A stretch of DNA of 64,000 bases from Salvia splendens (GCF_004379255.2 NW_024599198.1:124001-188000), one strand, 5' to 3'; numbered from the stretch's first letter, positions 19,035-30,527 are shown. A program made the numbers and translations. The notes: generated by a model not told the origin, from the sequence alone.

Positions 19035-19379
19035 GAGCATCCACAATAATCCTTGGACAAGCAATAGCTCAATCATAGTCCAGCCACAAACTCATCTGCC
19101 ACATCGGCAGCATTAAATTCCTCCTGCCACATCAGCAGGACAAGCAACTGGACAAGCAACTGGACAAGCAATAGCCCAGTCACATCATCAGCACTAAAAA
19201 CAAATAATTAAACAATCACAGAAAATACAGAATTAAATTTACGACACATATACGGGAAAATTCAATAATAATATTAAAATTTTAAAAAGTACATTAAATA
19301 AAAAAAGTCAAATAAAAAAAATTACATTACTTAAAAAAACTCCTAATCCACGCACAAGCCCCCCACCTCCGCCGCCGCC

Positions 19380-20514
19380 TCACTCCTCGCCGTCGTCGCC
19401 GCTATCCGGGACCCCCAAATCTGCTGCATCTGAGCCCGCGTCAGAGCCCCCCACCTGTGCCGCGCCGGGATTCAAATCCTCTCGCATACTCACGAGCACG
19501 GCGTGAAAAAAACTCTTCTCCTCGGGGTTAGTTGCATTCTTCCGTTGATCTATGATCTAGATCATCTGAGCCCGCGCTTGTTGAAGCGCAAAGAAGACTA
19601 GGTCGGCAGTCGTGCTGCCAACAGGGGGGATGCCGACTGGACCTCCTGGGACCTCTGGCGATCGCGTTGCGCCCGCCTTTGACCAACCGGGCGAGTACGG
19701 CGAGTAAACGCGGGAGGGGACGGGGTCTCCTGAGCATCTTCGGGGAGATCGTGGGAACCGCCGCTGCTACCGCCGGCGTAATCACCTGAATAGTTCAGGC
19801 GCTGCTTCTTCGGCCAGCCCGCATCGACACCTGCCCGAAACTTCTCGGAATCCATTAGCACCTCGTAGCAGTTCTAGTAGGTGAAGTCCTTGTAAAGCCC
19901 GGGCACGGGGAACTCTTTCTCCGCCTCCCTCCTGCAGTCTTCATCAGTTTGGCCGCTGGACTTCAGTCGGAGGGCGTTGTTGTACAACCCCGAAAATCGA
20001 AAGACCTCAGACCGGATTCGGTCTCACGCCTTCCGGTACTCCTCCCCGCTGCGTATCCTCCCCTCTTCCCCTTCTTCTTCTTGGGCGCGCCCTAACCCCG
20101 CCCTACTCCCCTCGTTTGAACGGGAGTGCCTGCATCCCCGAGATCTAGTCCCAACTCCTCTAAGGAGAAGGTCTCAAAGCTAGTGAACTGCGTCGCCGTA
20201 GGAGTCCCCTGCATCCCCGAGTACCCCGGCGTCATCTGCATCCCGGGTGCCCACCCCGGCATCATCGGCATCCTGGGTTGCATCCCCGGTACCCCCTGCC
20301 CGCCCAGAACTGCCGGCCCGCCCTGCATCGCCGGACCCCCCGGCATCCCCTGCCATCCTGGCATACCACCCCTGGATGTCATCCTGGGCATCATCTGCTG
20401 CCAAGGGTACATGTTGTTGTAGTACCCGGGCATCTGACCCCATCCACCTCCCACGGGGACCGTGGGAGTTTGAGACCCGCTCGTCCCTGGAGTAGGCTCG
20501 TTGTTGAGATCCAT
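19380..20514 (-). pseudogene. Harbinger ORF1 Myb/SANT-like protein, element C
   Basis: The ATG at 20514 opens MDLNNEPTPGTSGSQTP and a Met/Pro/Gly-rich region, then FSLEELGLDLG, as in element E. At about 20062 roughly 190 bp present in E are missing, removing the first Myb helices. After frameshifts, SEKFRAGVDAGWPKKQRLNY near 19840 and the acidic C-terminus to 19380 are recognisable. It is inactive. Confidence 0.85.
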
Positions 20515-20519
20515 TTCGC

Positions 20520-20620
20520 GTTGTTGATCTTGTACAGAAATTAAGATAGAGAGAGTACTCGTTCAAACAAGTGGTGCGAATGAAAATGAAGTTCAAATCG
20601 CGTATATATAGAGTTTTGAA
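20520..20620 (-). promoter_or_regulatory. Shared Harbinger promoter and leader (element C)
   Basis: On the minus strand a TATATATA box near 20603-20610 precedes a leader with CATTCGCACCACTTGTTT, GAGTACTCTCTCTATC and TCTGTACAAGATCAACAACG just before the ATG. The same block stands before ORF1 in E (32262-32360) and before the transposase in F (46570-46670), and a diverged form in D (26425-26510). Confidence 0.8.
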
Positions 20621-20844
20621 AATAAAAAAAAAAACAAAATTGCGCTGGCCGATCGTAGGCTGCAATAGCGGCGAGCTGATCGGCGAGCGCTCGGGAATCA
20701 GTGTGCGCTCGCCGAAATTCTCGCCGATTCGGCGCTCGCTGGCTGCAATAGTTCGGCGAGCGGACCGACGAGCGCCAAAAATCAGCGAGCCGGTGCGCTC
20801 GCCTCTATTGCGGATGTGGGTAGGGCAGAAATAAAAACATGGTA

Positions 20845-21096
20845 CTCCCTCTCCCTCTGTCCCATAAAAGTTGAGTCACTTCATTTTTTATACTTATTTT
20901 GGAAAAATCGTAATAAATAATTAGAATGGATAAATACTAAAGTAAAATCGAGAATAACATATATAAGAGTCTTCTCTACCTTATTTTCAAATTTACTTTA
21001 CTATTTATCCTCTTTAACTATTTATTACCATTTTTTCAAAACGAATGCTCGGAATGAAGTAACTCAACTTTTATGGGACAGAGGGAGGAGAGGGAG
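20845..21096. mobile_element. Stowaway-type Tc1/mariner MITE
   Basis: 252 bp with long inverted ends: CTCCCTCTCCCTCTGTCCCA, then TAAAAGTTGAG, repeated inverted at the right end, flanked by TA on both sides (20843-20844 and 21097-21098). The CTCCCTC...GTCCCA end is the Stowaway signature. It has no coding capacity. Confidence 0.93.
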
Positions 21097-21939
21097 TAAT
21101 GGCATGCACACGGTTCAAAAACCGCCGGTTCCGGTTCAAAAAACCGCCGGTTCATGGGGCGGTTCAAAACCGCCGGTTTTTGGCCGAAAGGGCCGGTTCG
21201 GCGGTTCGTAATTTTTTTTACATTTTCTTATTTATTTATCTATGAAATGTGCGTAAATAAAATTCAAAAAATCACGATGGAAATTGCAATTTTATTGAGA
21301 TTACAAGTTACAACAATTACAAATTACAAAAAACTTGAAGTCTTAAACAAAAAATTTAAATACAACGACACTACTAGTCTACAACGAAGCTAATTATAAA
21401 TTACAAAAAAGACTTAAAGTTCTGAACAATAAATTTATAAGTATGTGTACTTTTAGTTGGCGAAGGAGATGTTTCTACATAACTAAATTGAGGACACCTT
21501 TAGCAGTTCAACATTAAATGTCGAGTTTAGTCTAACAATCAACAGTTATATTAGAATTGTCAAAAGTTTCCCGGATTTAGCCTTATAAAGAAATCTACTT
21601 AGCCGACTAGAGTATATACAAATACAATTATTCTATTTGCATATTATTAAAGTAGAAACAAATGAAAAAAAAACAAAGGAAAAAGGACTTGAGCTCAACT
21701 TAAATTTAAAATTTAAGTTGAGGTGCCTACGTATCCACAATGCTCATTTGCATTAGGGAATCAAAGCCCACGTAGTTCTCTTACCTTACGTACCTATTTG
21801 GCAATAGTAAAATTCGTATATCTTACCTTCTTTTGATGACAATACTTCTTCCAAGCTTTGCAATAGGCGGTTTTTGATGGATTAATCTAACTGCAGTTCT
21901 AATAGTACTAACATCCTTTTGCCATAATTCAAGCGTATC

Positions 21940-23413
21940 TTATACACATAAATTCAAAATATGACATATGCATGTTTGATGAAAATACTTACTACCAATA
22001 ACAGAAGCACAAGCCGCAATCAAGTCATTAATACTTGCAGTGTTAACAATTGCATTATCAAAACCAACAGAAAATATATTATTGCATAATTGAAATTCAT
22101 TCAAAACTTGAATAATTAAAGAAGTAATTTCGGGTGCAGTGTGTGGTGTCTCAAATTCTCTAAAACCAATCAAACGCTTATTCAAAGTCCAACTATTGTC
22201 CACAAAGTGAACCGTAATGCCCAAGTATGAATGTCTATTAAAAGAATATGTTCATACATCTGAGCAAATGTTCACTTTGTGTCCCAAGTTGAGTACATAA
22301 CGTGATAATTCAACTTTTTCCTCCAAACATTGTCGAACGGTAGATCGTTGAACGGTCATTCAACCTACTCTTTTGACAGCTACGTTCAACCCACTTTGCA
22401 TAGTAACCTCAAATTTTTTGTCATCATAAACATTAAAAGGAAAAAGCTTCATTGCAGCCCATCTAGTCATAACGTCAGCAAAAGTTTTAGGATCATATTT
22501 AAAAAGAGGCGTACCTGACGAACCTGAGCCACCGGGTTGGAAGTTTAGTTGGGTTTGGGTAGAGGCAGTGCCACATTCTACCTGATGCTTTGTCACCAAA
22601 TGACGACGGAGGGTGCCATATCCCCCACCACTCGCAAATTTGTAGACTTTATCACAATTGTTACAATATGCATGAAACGCTGATGTCTCTTCTTGAGAGA
22701 ACGGATCATTAGGACTTGGAATTACCACCGGGACCTTCTTGTAGTGCTTAACAAATATATTAGATTTCAATGTTTTTTTAGTGGGTGAAGGGGGAGGCAT
22801 GTCTTTTTTTTTTAAATTAACTCCTATATAAGGGATGAAATTACAAATAAACTCCTATACTATAGATAGGAGGAAATTACAACTGATGTCAAGAGGGCTC
22901 GAACTCGACACCTCATGCAATAATGTCTAAGCTCATTGCCGCTAGGACAAAGGCTCTGGACTGGAGGGGGAGGCATGTCCTCATTTCGGTCGGTGCTAGA
23001 CGGAATACGAGAATGAGATCTATCATCATTGTTATCCGAGTCCGACATATAGACACGTCGTACTCGTCATCTTGTTGTTGAGAACTACCATCGCCCCTTC
23101 CCCCACCTTGATACATTTGAGCGAGTAGCATGGCGGTCCTATGATCTTCTTCTATCTATAAATATTATGTAAGTTGAAGTTTTAATTAGGAATACAAAAA
23201 AAAAATTTAAAAACTCAATCTTATGAAATTATGAATTGTAAAAATAATTTTATTTTTTAGAACTTACTTGCATGCGTTCTGCCGCCACTCGGGAAACCTC
23301 TTCCATAACTTCTCGATGACTAGGTCGTTTGATCTTCGGGGACGACTACTTTGATCTTGGGCAATTCCTTTGCCCCAATCACCACGTCCCGGTCCACCAC
23401 GAGAAGAAGACAT
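21940..23413 (-). pseudogene. hAT transposase remnant with BED zinc finger
   Basis: The order on the minus strand is a first exon from the ATG at 23413 (MSSSRGGPGRGDWGKGIA) with donor GTAAGT near 23263, a piece at about 23145-22980 with a frameshift, the SINE, then 22800-22360 with a BED zinc finger (CNNCDKVYKFASGGGYGTLRRHLVTKH), and 22224-21940 with a RICESLEEPER-type core segment (VGFDNAIVNTASINDLI, KYFHQTCICHILNLCV). The dimerisation domain at the C-terminus is missing. The protein would bind element ends and excise them. Several frameshifts, the deletion and the SINE leave it inactive. Confidence 0.85.
22804..22964 (-). mobile_element. tRNA-derived SINE inside hAT gene
   Basis: 161 bp flanked by a 15-bp duplication AGGGGGAGGCATGTC (22789-22803 and 22965-22979). 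On the minus strand it begins with a Pol III A-box-like TAGCGGCAATGAGC (22944-22931) and a B-box-like GAGTTCGAGCC (22906-22896), and ends in a poly-A run (poly-T at 22804-22813 on the plus strand). The duplicated target encodes DMPPP of the hAT protein, so removing one copy restores the reading frame there. Confidence 0.88.
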
Positions 23414-24017
23414 AATGTAAAATGAAAGTAGTATGGAATATGAAGTATTGAATAAATGGTAAATTACGAACACAACAACAAATATAGTAGTAAATAACTT
23501 GAGCAATTAGAGAGAATGAGGATAGAGAAATTGAGATTGAGAAGGAAATCCTTGTTAACACAAGAATGTGGTGAGTAAAAATGATGGGGGAAAAGGGGTA
23601 TTTATAAGAGTAAAATTGAAAGAAATAAAAAAAAATCAAATTTAAAATTTCGGCCGGTTTACCGCCTAAACCAGCGGTTCAGTCCACAGTTTCTGACGGA
23701 AACTGCCGGTTTCTGGCCGAAAACCGGAGGTTTCTGACCATATTTCAGGCCTATACAATGCCACCTGAAAAAGGTCTTGAACCGTCGGAAACCGCCGATT
23801 TTTCTATACACCTAGCCTGAAAACCTACGCCCTAGCTGGAATCCTACCGTTGTAACCGCTGAACCGCCGGTTACGGTTCACGCTTTTTTTAAACCTGAAC
23901 CGACCCGCTTGAACCGCCGAACCGCTGGCGCCGGTTATGATTCCGGTTTGTGAGCATGCAGTTCCGAACCACCGGTTAACCGGTGATCCGGTTTGGCTTG
24001 TGCATGCATAGGGAGTA

Positions 24018-24731
24018 TGATTTTGGTGGATGGGGCCCATATACATTTGTATCAAAGCACACGTTCACTGACCAAGGAATGAGTGATGGGGCCCACTAAT
24101 TCAATTTATGACATTTATTTGTCTCTTTGTGTTTTGACAAGTTGGTCCCTTATTGCTTCAGGTCCATTAATTCAATTTATGACATTTATTTTTCTCTTTG
24201 GGTTTTGACAAGTTTGTCCATTATTGCTTCGGGTCAAACAAACAATGTGAAATTAAACGCGGCAAATTTTTTTCATTCCAATTTTCATTTGATTTGGGGG
24301 CGTTAATAAAAAGGGGGCAAAAGTATGAACTTCTCATCAAACCTTCTTGCCACCAAAAAAATTGCAATCTGCCATGCTTTGCCCACAAGGTATGAAATTT
24401 TGTTTCGTGTTCTTTTCGATTAAGTTTGAGAGAATCACGAATTGTCATTAGGTTGTTTGTGGTTAGCATTTTGATTTAGGGTTAGAAGGATTTAGTAACT
24501 TGGTATCGTTTCATTGAATTGCTTCGCCCATTGGACTGTGGAACACGTACTAGATAATTTGTTTTGCTGAAGAGAAATTCACAAACTATTATGCTATGAG
24601 CATTTTACTTAAATCGTGAATCATATAAATTGATGGATGTTCGGTAGTTCATGTGCACATTTCCATGAAAATTTGTAGAGTGTGTTGTGTGGTTGTCATT
24701 GATGTGGCACTTGTGCTTGTAGGTAATGTAT
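24018..24731 (+). other. Upstream region and probable first exon of Myb/SANT-like gene
   Basis: It holds a 71-bp tandem duplication (24093-24163 and 24164-24234, starting CCACTAATTCAATTTATG). A possible donor CACAAG|GTATGAA near 24389 would end a leader exon whose intron continues to the acceptor at 26882. No coding region is evident. Confidence 0.45.
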
Positions 24732-26727
24732 GAGCATCAGCAGTGGCACGGAGCTCCCGACGGAATTCCCAAAAACACATCTTGTCACGTCATACGGACT
24801 TCCCACTGTACTGCCACGTCATACGGACTTCCCACTGTACAGTGGCGGAATTCCTCGCGAAATTCCCGACGGACTTCCCACAATAAAAAAAATTCACAAA
24901 TGCACAAATTTAACCATTTCCGAAATTAAACAATTTACGGAATTAAAATTTCGACGCGAATACGAAGAAAATGCAAACATACTTCATTATAAAAAAAATA
25001 CATAATTACTAAAAAAAAGTACATTATTATTAAAATAAAAACCGGCTTCTCGCTCCTTGGATTCCCCGTCGCCGTCCCCGCTGCCGCCCCTCTCGCCGTC
25101 GCTATTCGACATCTCGTCGAACCCCTAATCGCGCCGCATACTGTTGAGGAGGGGTTTAAGCTTCCGCTTGTAATGGGGGTCGGTCGCTTGGCGCCATTCA
25201 ACCATCGCATGTAACAAGGTTTCATGTACCGCGATGCGGGCGAATGAGGGGTTCTCGGGATTGTTTTGGGGGTGCTGCCGATTGGGCCTCGACAGATCCG
25301 CTGTTGCTTTCCCTCGACATCCGCGCTGCGGGCTTTTGCCCAACCGGGCGACGGCGGCTGGTCGACGATGTGGGTGTGGGGAACTTTGCCTCGGCGGGGG
25401 GGAGTTCCGCGGAACCAGCACTGCTATTGTACTCTCCGGATGCGCTGATCTTCATCTGCTTCGGCCAGCCAAATTCAACACCCGCATTGAACTTGGGCGA
25501 GGACTGCACCACAAGATACACCGACCAAGATTTGAATTCCCCAAAGCCCTTGTCAGCGCCGGGGAACTGCTGATGAGACAGCAGCTTCACATCCTTGGCA
25601 GACATGCCGCTGGTTGCCGAGCGGAGGTTGTTTGTGTAAATGCCGACAAATCGGCTGAGCTGCCTCTTCAATCGATCCCACTGTTTCTGGCATTGCTCTG
25701 CGTTGTGAGGTTTCCCCCCTGGCGGTTTGAACTGGAGGTAGCTTTGGCTAATGCGCCACCACATCCGGTCGATGTGCTGGTTCGCCCCGACGTATGGATC
25801 CTCCACTACACTGATCCACGCCTTCGTCAGCGCGACACCCTCGTCCATGATCCAGACAGTCCTCCTATTCCCGCTGGATCCCTTCCCCACCTTAGCGGCC
25901 CCCACCTCACCACAGTACACCGGGACGCCCCGTCCCCTGCCCCTCTCTCGCCCGGTCCTCCCCCTCCTCACTATCGCCGGTGATGCGTCGGTGGGAGAAT
26001 CCCGGATCGGAGAAAGCCCCAACTCCTCGAGCGAGAATATGTCATTGCCAGTGAACTGAATCTCGAGAGGAGAACTCTTCTGGTTTTCCGTCGACAGTAG
26101 GTCCATATAGGGCCGATAGACGTTGTCCACCGGCGATTGGTTCCGCAGCGAAAGGTGATCCCTGCATCATCCCGGGCATCATCATCCACGACATCTGGGG
26201 CATCATTCCGGTACTCGCCCCGGGCATCTGGGGCATCATCCCATACCACTGCGGGTACATGATGTAGTACCCGGGCATCATTCCCGGTGGCATTTGAGAT
26301 TAGGGCATCATCCCCGGCATTTGAGGCATCGCAGCGGACATCGGCGTACTCCCGCCGATGGGAAAATGGGGCGCTGGTGACTCGCTCGAGGCAGGGGAAT
26401 TGCTATCGTGGTGCTCCATTGTTCTTCGAAAGAAATGTATTTTTAGAGAGAGATACTAGTTAATACAAGTGGTGCGAATAAAATGAAGTTCAACGGGACG
26501 TATTTATAGAAATTAAAAAAAACATTTAATGCAATAAACGGGAATTCCGCGTGGACGTCCATGGAAGTCAACGCAACGGCGGACGTCCTCACGGAATTCC
26601 CTGCGGAATTCCGCGGAACGCCGCGGAGCTGCGAATTCCTTGACGAACGCACAATGGCGGACTTCCGCCATGAAATTCCTGCACGCCGGTGGGAATTCCG
26701 CGGTGACGTCCGCCACTGCTGATGCTC
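24732..26727. mobile_element. PIF/Harbinger element D, ORF1 only
   Basis: Inverted ends GAGCATCAGCAGTGGC at both sides. The right flank is TAA; the left flank reads TAT, so the 3-bp duplication is imperfect. About 2.0 kb carrying one Myb-like ORF1 and no transposase. It sits in an intron of the Myb/SANT-like gene. Subterminal DNA is rich in GGAATTCC/GACGTCC motifs. Confidence 0.88.
25125..26419 (-). pseudogene. Harbinger ORF1 Myb/SANT-like protein, element D
   Basis: From the ATG at 26419 the frame meets TAA near 26297, resumes with a Met/Pro/Tyr-rich segment (MPPGMMPGYYIMYPQWYG) and shifts near 26090 into a 302-codon frame: FSLEELGLSPIRDSP, an Arg/Gly stretch, the Myb-like domain (ALTKAWISVVEDPYVGANQ, MWWRISQSYLQFKPPGG, QCQKQWDRLKRQLSRFVGIY) and VEFGWPKQMKISASGEY. 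Another shift near 25290 reaches the C-terminus (ETLLHAMVEWRQATDP) ending at 25125. It is the same type as the ORF1 of E but diverged. Confidence 0.83.
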
Positions 26728-27198
26728 TAAGTAGAACTAAACGCCCGCTTGGGTATCGCTCAAGTAGCACGAATACGAAAGGTTTTTCAGCTACCCCTTT
26801 TATTGAACTTTCATTAAACATTGTGACACTTTGCTGCACTCTATTGATATATTTTTCTTATGTTTTGCTTCTGTAATTACAGGATTCACGGGCTCTCCAA
26901 GCCAAGAGTACCACAAAGGAGATCGAATGTGGACCACACGGGAGGAAGAGATCCTCGCATCCACGATGCTTGAACTCGTAGCTAGAGGGTGGAAATCAGA
27001 TAGCGGTTTCCGCTCAGGATATTTGGGAAAAATTGAGGATATCCTTCGGACAAAGTTTCCTGATTGCGACTTGAAGGGAACGCCACATATTACATCGAAA
27101 ATTTCGGCATGGAAGAAGAGCTATTCATCTTTGAAAGCCATTTTGTCAAAAACTGGTGTGGGGTTCAATACGTATGGGACCCACAAAATCGATTGACA

Positions 27199-27553
27199 TT
27201 GTTAAGGATGTACTCCTTAACCTCGATTAGATTCCTCCGTGAAGTCGCGGGAACGTTTGCCCGTCGATCGCACACGACAAGAACTAAGATCAATTCCTCC
27301 GTGAAGTCGCGGGAATCTTTGCCCGACGATCAACAACGACAAGAACTAGGGTTTGTATTGTAGAAGAAGAGAAAGTAACATAAATTATCTTATTTCATGA
27401 ATAATGGAAAATGAATAACAAAGTCCCAATTTATAATGCTAAATACACTAACTTAGGGAATAAGAAACTAATTATATGGTAAAGATATGCTAATATAATA
27501 CTAATGGGCAAAATAATAGATATATGATAAATAATAATAATTGTCTCGTATCA
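27199..27553 (-). repeat. 3' LTR of non-autonomous element
   Basis: 355 bp from TTGTTAAGGATG to TCTCGTATCA. It starts with a small hairpin, GTTAAGGA and TCCTTAAC around TGTAC, and holds an internal repeat of CTCCGTGAAGTCGCGGGAA. Confidence 0.9.
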
Positions 27554-29183
27554 ACTCCCCCACAGTTGAAATACACCTTGTCCTCAAGGTGGAAACCACG
27601 AAGCATAGAAGAGAGTTGAAAGCCAAAAATTGTTGAGAGACGTCTCCTCCTGGATCAAACGCACGCCGCACAGCTGAGCGTCTTCCTTCACTCGAAAAGG
27701 AATCTGGAGAAATGCAAGGCTCAGATGCCACATCCGCAACATCTTCATCCTCTTTCGGAGCTTTGAGCTTGATGCCTTCCATCTGAATCCTCATTCTCTC
27801 AAAACGAGTTTCATAACTGATGGAACACAGTTTAGCCTCCGCCTCGAGCCACAGATTCTTGAACAGAAGTGCTTGCGAGTGCACGTCCTCGTCTATCTCG
27901 AAATTCTGCTCAAGGACCTTCTTTATAGCCTTCGCCATATCATCGTCTCCGGTTATGTGAAAATCATCCTTCAAGGGTGAAACTATTGGTGATATCTCAT
28001 CTTTCTTACCATGAATAGTGTCGATTCTCTCCCCCTTATGCAATTGCAGCGAATCGGGATCGGTGCAAGAATTCAAAACTGCACATTTCGTATGAGGACC
28101 TCTTGAAACAATACCCTCACAACATGGCTTCCCTAGAGAGGAAATAACAACTTGAATGTTATCACCAGTCTTTGGGAAACCACTTGATACAATCACCTCG
28201 GATATTTGAGGTCCTAGCGTTGCTATAACCTTGGAATCAGAAGTATCCTTAGGCTTCGAGGGATTGGAATAATCAGAATCCACAGTGTGGATTCCAGCAG
28301 CATTCTCCCTATGCGTGGGGTTATCCCAGGCCGTGAATCGGCACCCCGGAAATAACTCGACATCAGTGCCGTAACGATCACACGGCTGTTGAATTGCGTT
28401 TCTGGCATACAAGCCCACGATCCCTAGGTGCTGATGTGAATCGACGGACGTTGCTGGAGAAATGATCAGGCGATGCCTCCCCGTGTCCCCTCGGCCCCTC
28501 TGCCACTCCTCATAGGGCGACTCAGGCTCGTCCATCCTATGCGCCGGGTTGTCCCACGCTGTCGCGCGTCTCCTCCGAAATCCATCGTTATCTGCGTCGT
28601 ACTGATCCCACTCCGTCGCATGTCTCCTGGGTCGAATATCCAGTCTATGCGCGGGATTGTCCCACGCCGTCGCCTGCCTGCCGAGACTCTGCCCGGCATT
28701 GACCTCGTATCGGTCCCACGACGAGGCTCCAAGTAGGGCAGTGTGCTGCTGTCCATGTGATGAGGGACCGCCGCCAAAACCTAATTGCGGAATGGACGAA
28801 ATGGCTGTCACCGACATCACAATCACGCTCTGCCGCCCAGAAATCTCTCTCCCTCGCTGCCAATCCGGATCTGGTGTGTCTGGTTCCGGCAGTGGCGGTG
28901 GTTGAACGATTGTCACACTCCGCCTAGAATTCTCTCTCCCCCGCTGCCAATCCACATATGGTGGATCTGGGTCCGTTCACGGCGGTGGTTGCGCGACTGC
29001 CGCACGCCGCTCCGAGGCATCGAGCCATGCCTCCAACCTGGCCAACGATGCTAGCACATGCTCAAACGCCAGCGCCGTTGTATCCAACGCAAGAGTCGAC
29101 GACGATTGCGACTCTCCCCCGACGATGACATCGGCGGAAGTCACCACCATCGGTTTCGTACGGTTTGCCACACGATTCGCCAT
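27554..29183 (-). pseudogene. Gag-like N-terminus fused to a plant-protein segment
   Basis: From the ATG at 29183 the frame encodes an N-terminus like short gag leaders (ALAFEHVLASLARLEAWLDA), one TGA at 28979-28977, then an Arg/Trp-rich part with repeated WQRGRE and ATAWDNPAHR units. From about 28300 the composition changes. Near 27960-27750 it reads MAKAIKKVLEQNFEID and ALLFKNLWLEAEAKLCSISY, resembling a conserved motif I recall from plant proteins of unknown function. No introns interrupt that part, as expected for a captured mRNA. The frame stays open to 27501, inside the LTR. The source gene is not identified. Confidence 0.6.
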
Positions 29184-29214
29184 GAAAGAATGAGTTCGTC
29201 AATGAAAGCGCTAG

Positions 29215-29569
29215 TTGTTAAGGATGTACTCCTTAACCTCGATTAGATTCCTCCGTGAAGTCGCGGGAACGTTTGCCCGTCGATCGCACACGACAAGAAC
29301 TAAGATCAATTTCTCCGTGAAGTCGTGGAAATCTTTGCCCGACGATCAACAACGACAAGAACTAGGTTTTGTATTGTAGAAGAAGAGAAAGTAACGTAAA
29401 TTATCTTATTTCATGAATAATGGAAAATGAATAACAAAGTCCCTATTTATAATGCTAAATACACTAACTTAGGGAATAAGAAACTAATTATATGGTAAAG
29501 ATATGCTAATATAATACTAATGGGCAAAATAATAGATATATGATAAATAATAATAATTGTCTCGTATCA
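29215..29569 (-). repeat. 5' LTR of non-autonomous element
   Basis: 355 bp, same ends as the left copy. The few differences (for example TTCTCC for TTCCTCC, GTGGAAA for GCGGGAA) point to a fairly recent insertion. Confidence 0.9.
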
Positions 29570-29963
29570 TGACAGAGCAGTGGGAACAAATCGCCACGGT
29601 AAATCTAATCTCCTAGTACATGTTCTATGTGTTTGAAATTGGGTCACTCACACACCACATATAGAAATATTTGTAATGCCCATTCTTCTTCAATTCACAC
29701 ATTACATTTACAATAACAGGGTCATCGTTAAATTCAAATCTCTAAAACAAAATAAGGGCAGATAAGATAAGAGAACAATTACCCACGTATTGAAACCTCA
29801 GCGGGGTGTGACTTCAGAGAGGTTTTCTGAACCAGTCGGAGCTTCTACGCAGTTCACTGACGCCGACGCACCTCACTTCGCTGAAGAAAGTACTCAATTC
29901 AATGAAGCTACCAATAAAAAACGCACTCGGGTGCGCGGTGGTGGAGCGAACACAAACAAATAG

Positions 29964-30216
29964 GAATCGAAATTTCGGAGCCAATTTTGGGACAACCCTG
30001 TATTAAAGCACAAGCGACCAAATTTCGGAGCCAATTTTGGGAAGGATGTAGATTCGAAGAAGAATCACCTCCTCCACATAGATGAAATTAGTGTTAGATT
30101 TCTTGATTCAGGGGAAATGAAATGACGCCTTGGTAGTTGTATTTTTTAGAGATAAACATCTACTCAACTTGGTTTATTTATTGATTGTTGTTTTCAAGAT
30201 TGTGCATGTTTTGTTA
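29964..30216. other. 3' flank of Myb/SANT-like gene
   Basis: No gene. The piece AATTTCGGAGCCAATTTTGGGA occurs twice (about 29969 and 30020), a 50-bp tandem repeat just after the stop. Confidence 0.5.
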
Positions 30217-30527
30217 GAGCATCCACAATAGGAATAGCTCAGCAATAGCCCAGCCATAGCCTAGCCACAAACTCCTCCTGCCACATCATCAACTCTAAAA
30301 ATCCACCTGCCACATCATAAATAGCCCAGCAATAGCCTAGCCACATCATAAATAGCCCAACCACATCAATAGCCACATCACTAATAATAATTATATAAAA
30401 ATGAAATAATTAACAATCACACAATATACGGAATTTAATTTACGAGACATATACGAGAAACATTAATAATACTATTAAAATTTTAAAAAGTACAATAATT
30501 TAAAAAAAGTACAATTATTTTAAAAAA

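Larger units (their letters stand above)
19035..20819. mobile_element. PIF/Harbinger element C, ORF1 only
   Basis: The left end GAGCATCCACAATA matches a decayed right end (read backwards CCACATCCGCAATA). The first 290 bp are closely similar to the left end of element F, including GACAAGCAACTGGACAAGCAATAGCCCA, and the right 300 bp (leader, TATATATA box, CGGCGAGC-rich subterminal part) are closely similar to the right end of F, although F carries a transposase and C an ORF1. Confidence 0.85.
21099..24009 (-). mobile_element. hAT element, deleted, inserted in Stowaway end
   Basis: An 8-bp direct repeat AGGGAGTA stands at 21091-21098 and 24010-24017. The ends are imperfect inverted repeats ATGGCATGCACACGG and ATGCATGCACAAGCC, followed by CCGCCGGTT-rich subterminal repeats. 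The left target copy is the last 6 bp of the Stowaway plus its TA, so the hAT jumped into the MITE edge. It carries a partial transposase gene and a SINE. Confidence 0.85.
27199..29569 (-). mobile_element. Short non-autonomous LTR retrotransposon with captured coding sequence
   Basis: Two 355-bp LTRs with about six mismatches, flanked by TGACA (27194-27198 and 29570-29574). A purine-rich tract next to the left LTR (minus strand GTGGGGGAGTT) shows that it reads on the minus strand. The 1.66 kb interior lacks protease, reverse transcriptase and integrase. No tRNA-matched PBS was recognised beside the 5' LTR. It must rely on a partner element. Confidence 0.88.
26883..29963 (+). pseudogene. Myb/SANT-like gene (LIMYB-type), exon split by LTR element
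   Basis: After the acceptor TAATTACAG at 26882 an exon with ATG at 26927 encodes a Myb/SANT-like DNA-binding domain (MWTTREEEILASTMLELVAR, YLGKIEDILRTKFPDCDL, KISAWKKSYSSLKAILS, GVGFNTYGTHKID) of the L10-interacting MYB type. It is cut at 27198 and resumes at 29575 with EQWEQIAT up to the donor ACG|GTAAAT at 29598. Removal of the insert and one target copy leaves a TGA right at the join, one base short of the expected Cys codon. A possible last exon near 29830-29963 ends TNKKRTRVRGGGANTNK and TAG. Such genes are host transcription factors but also occur in transposons; no inverted ends were found here. Confidence 0.68.

Noticed and set aside
25234..25983. 249-codon frame on the plus strand
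   Set aside because: It is the antisense shadow of the Harbinger D ORF1, whose minus-strand frame has recognisable Myb-like helices.
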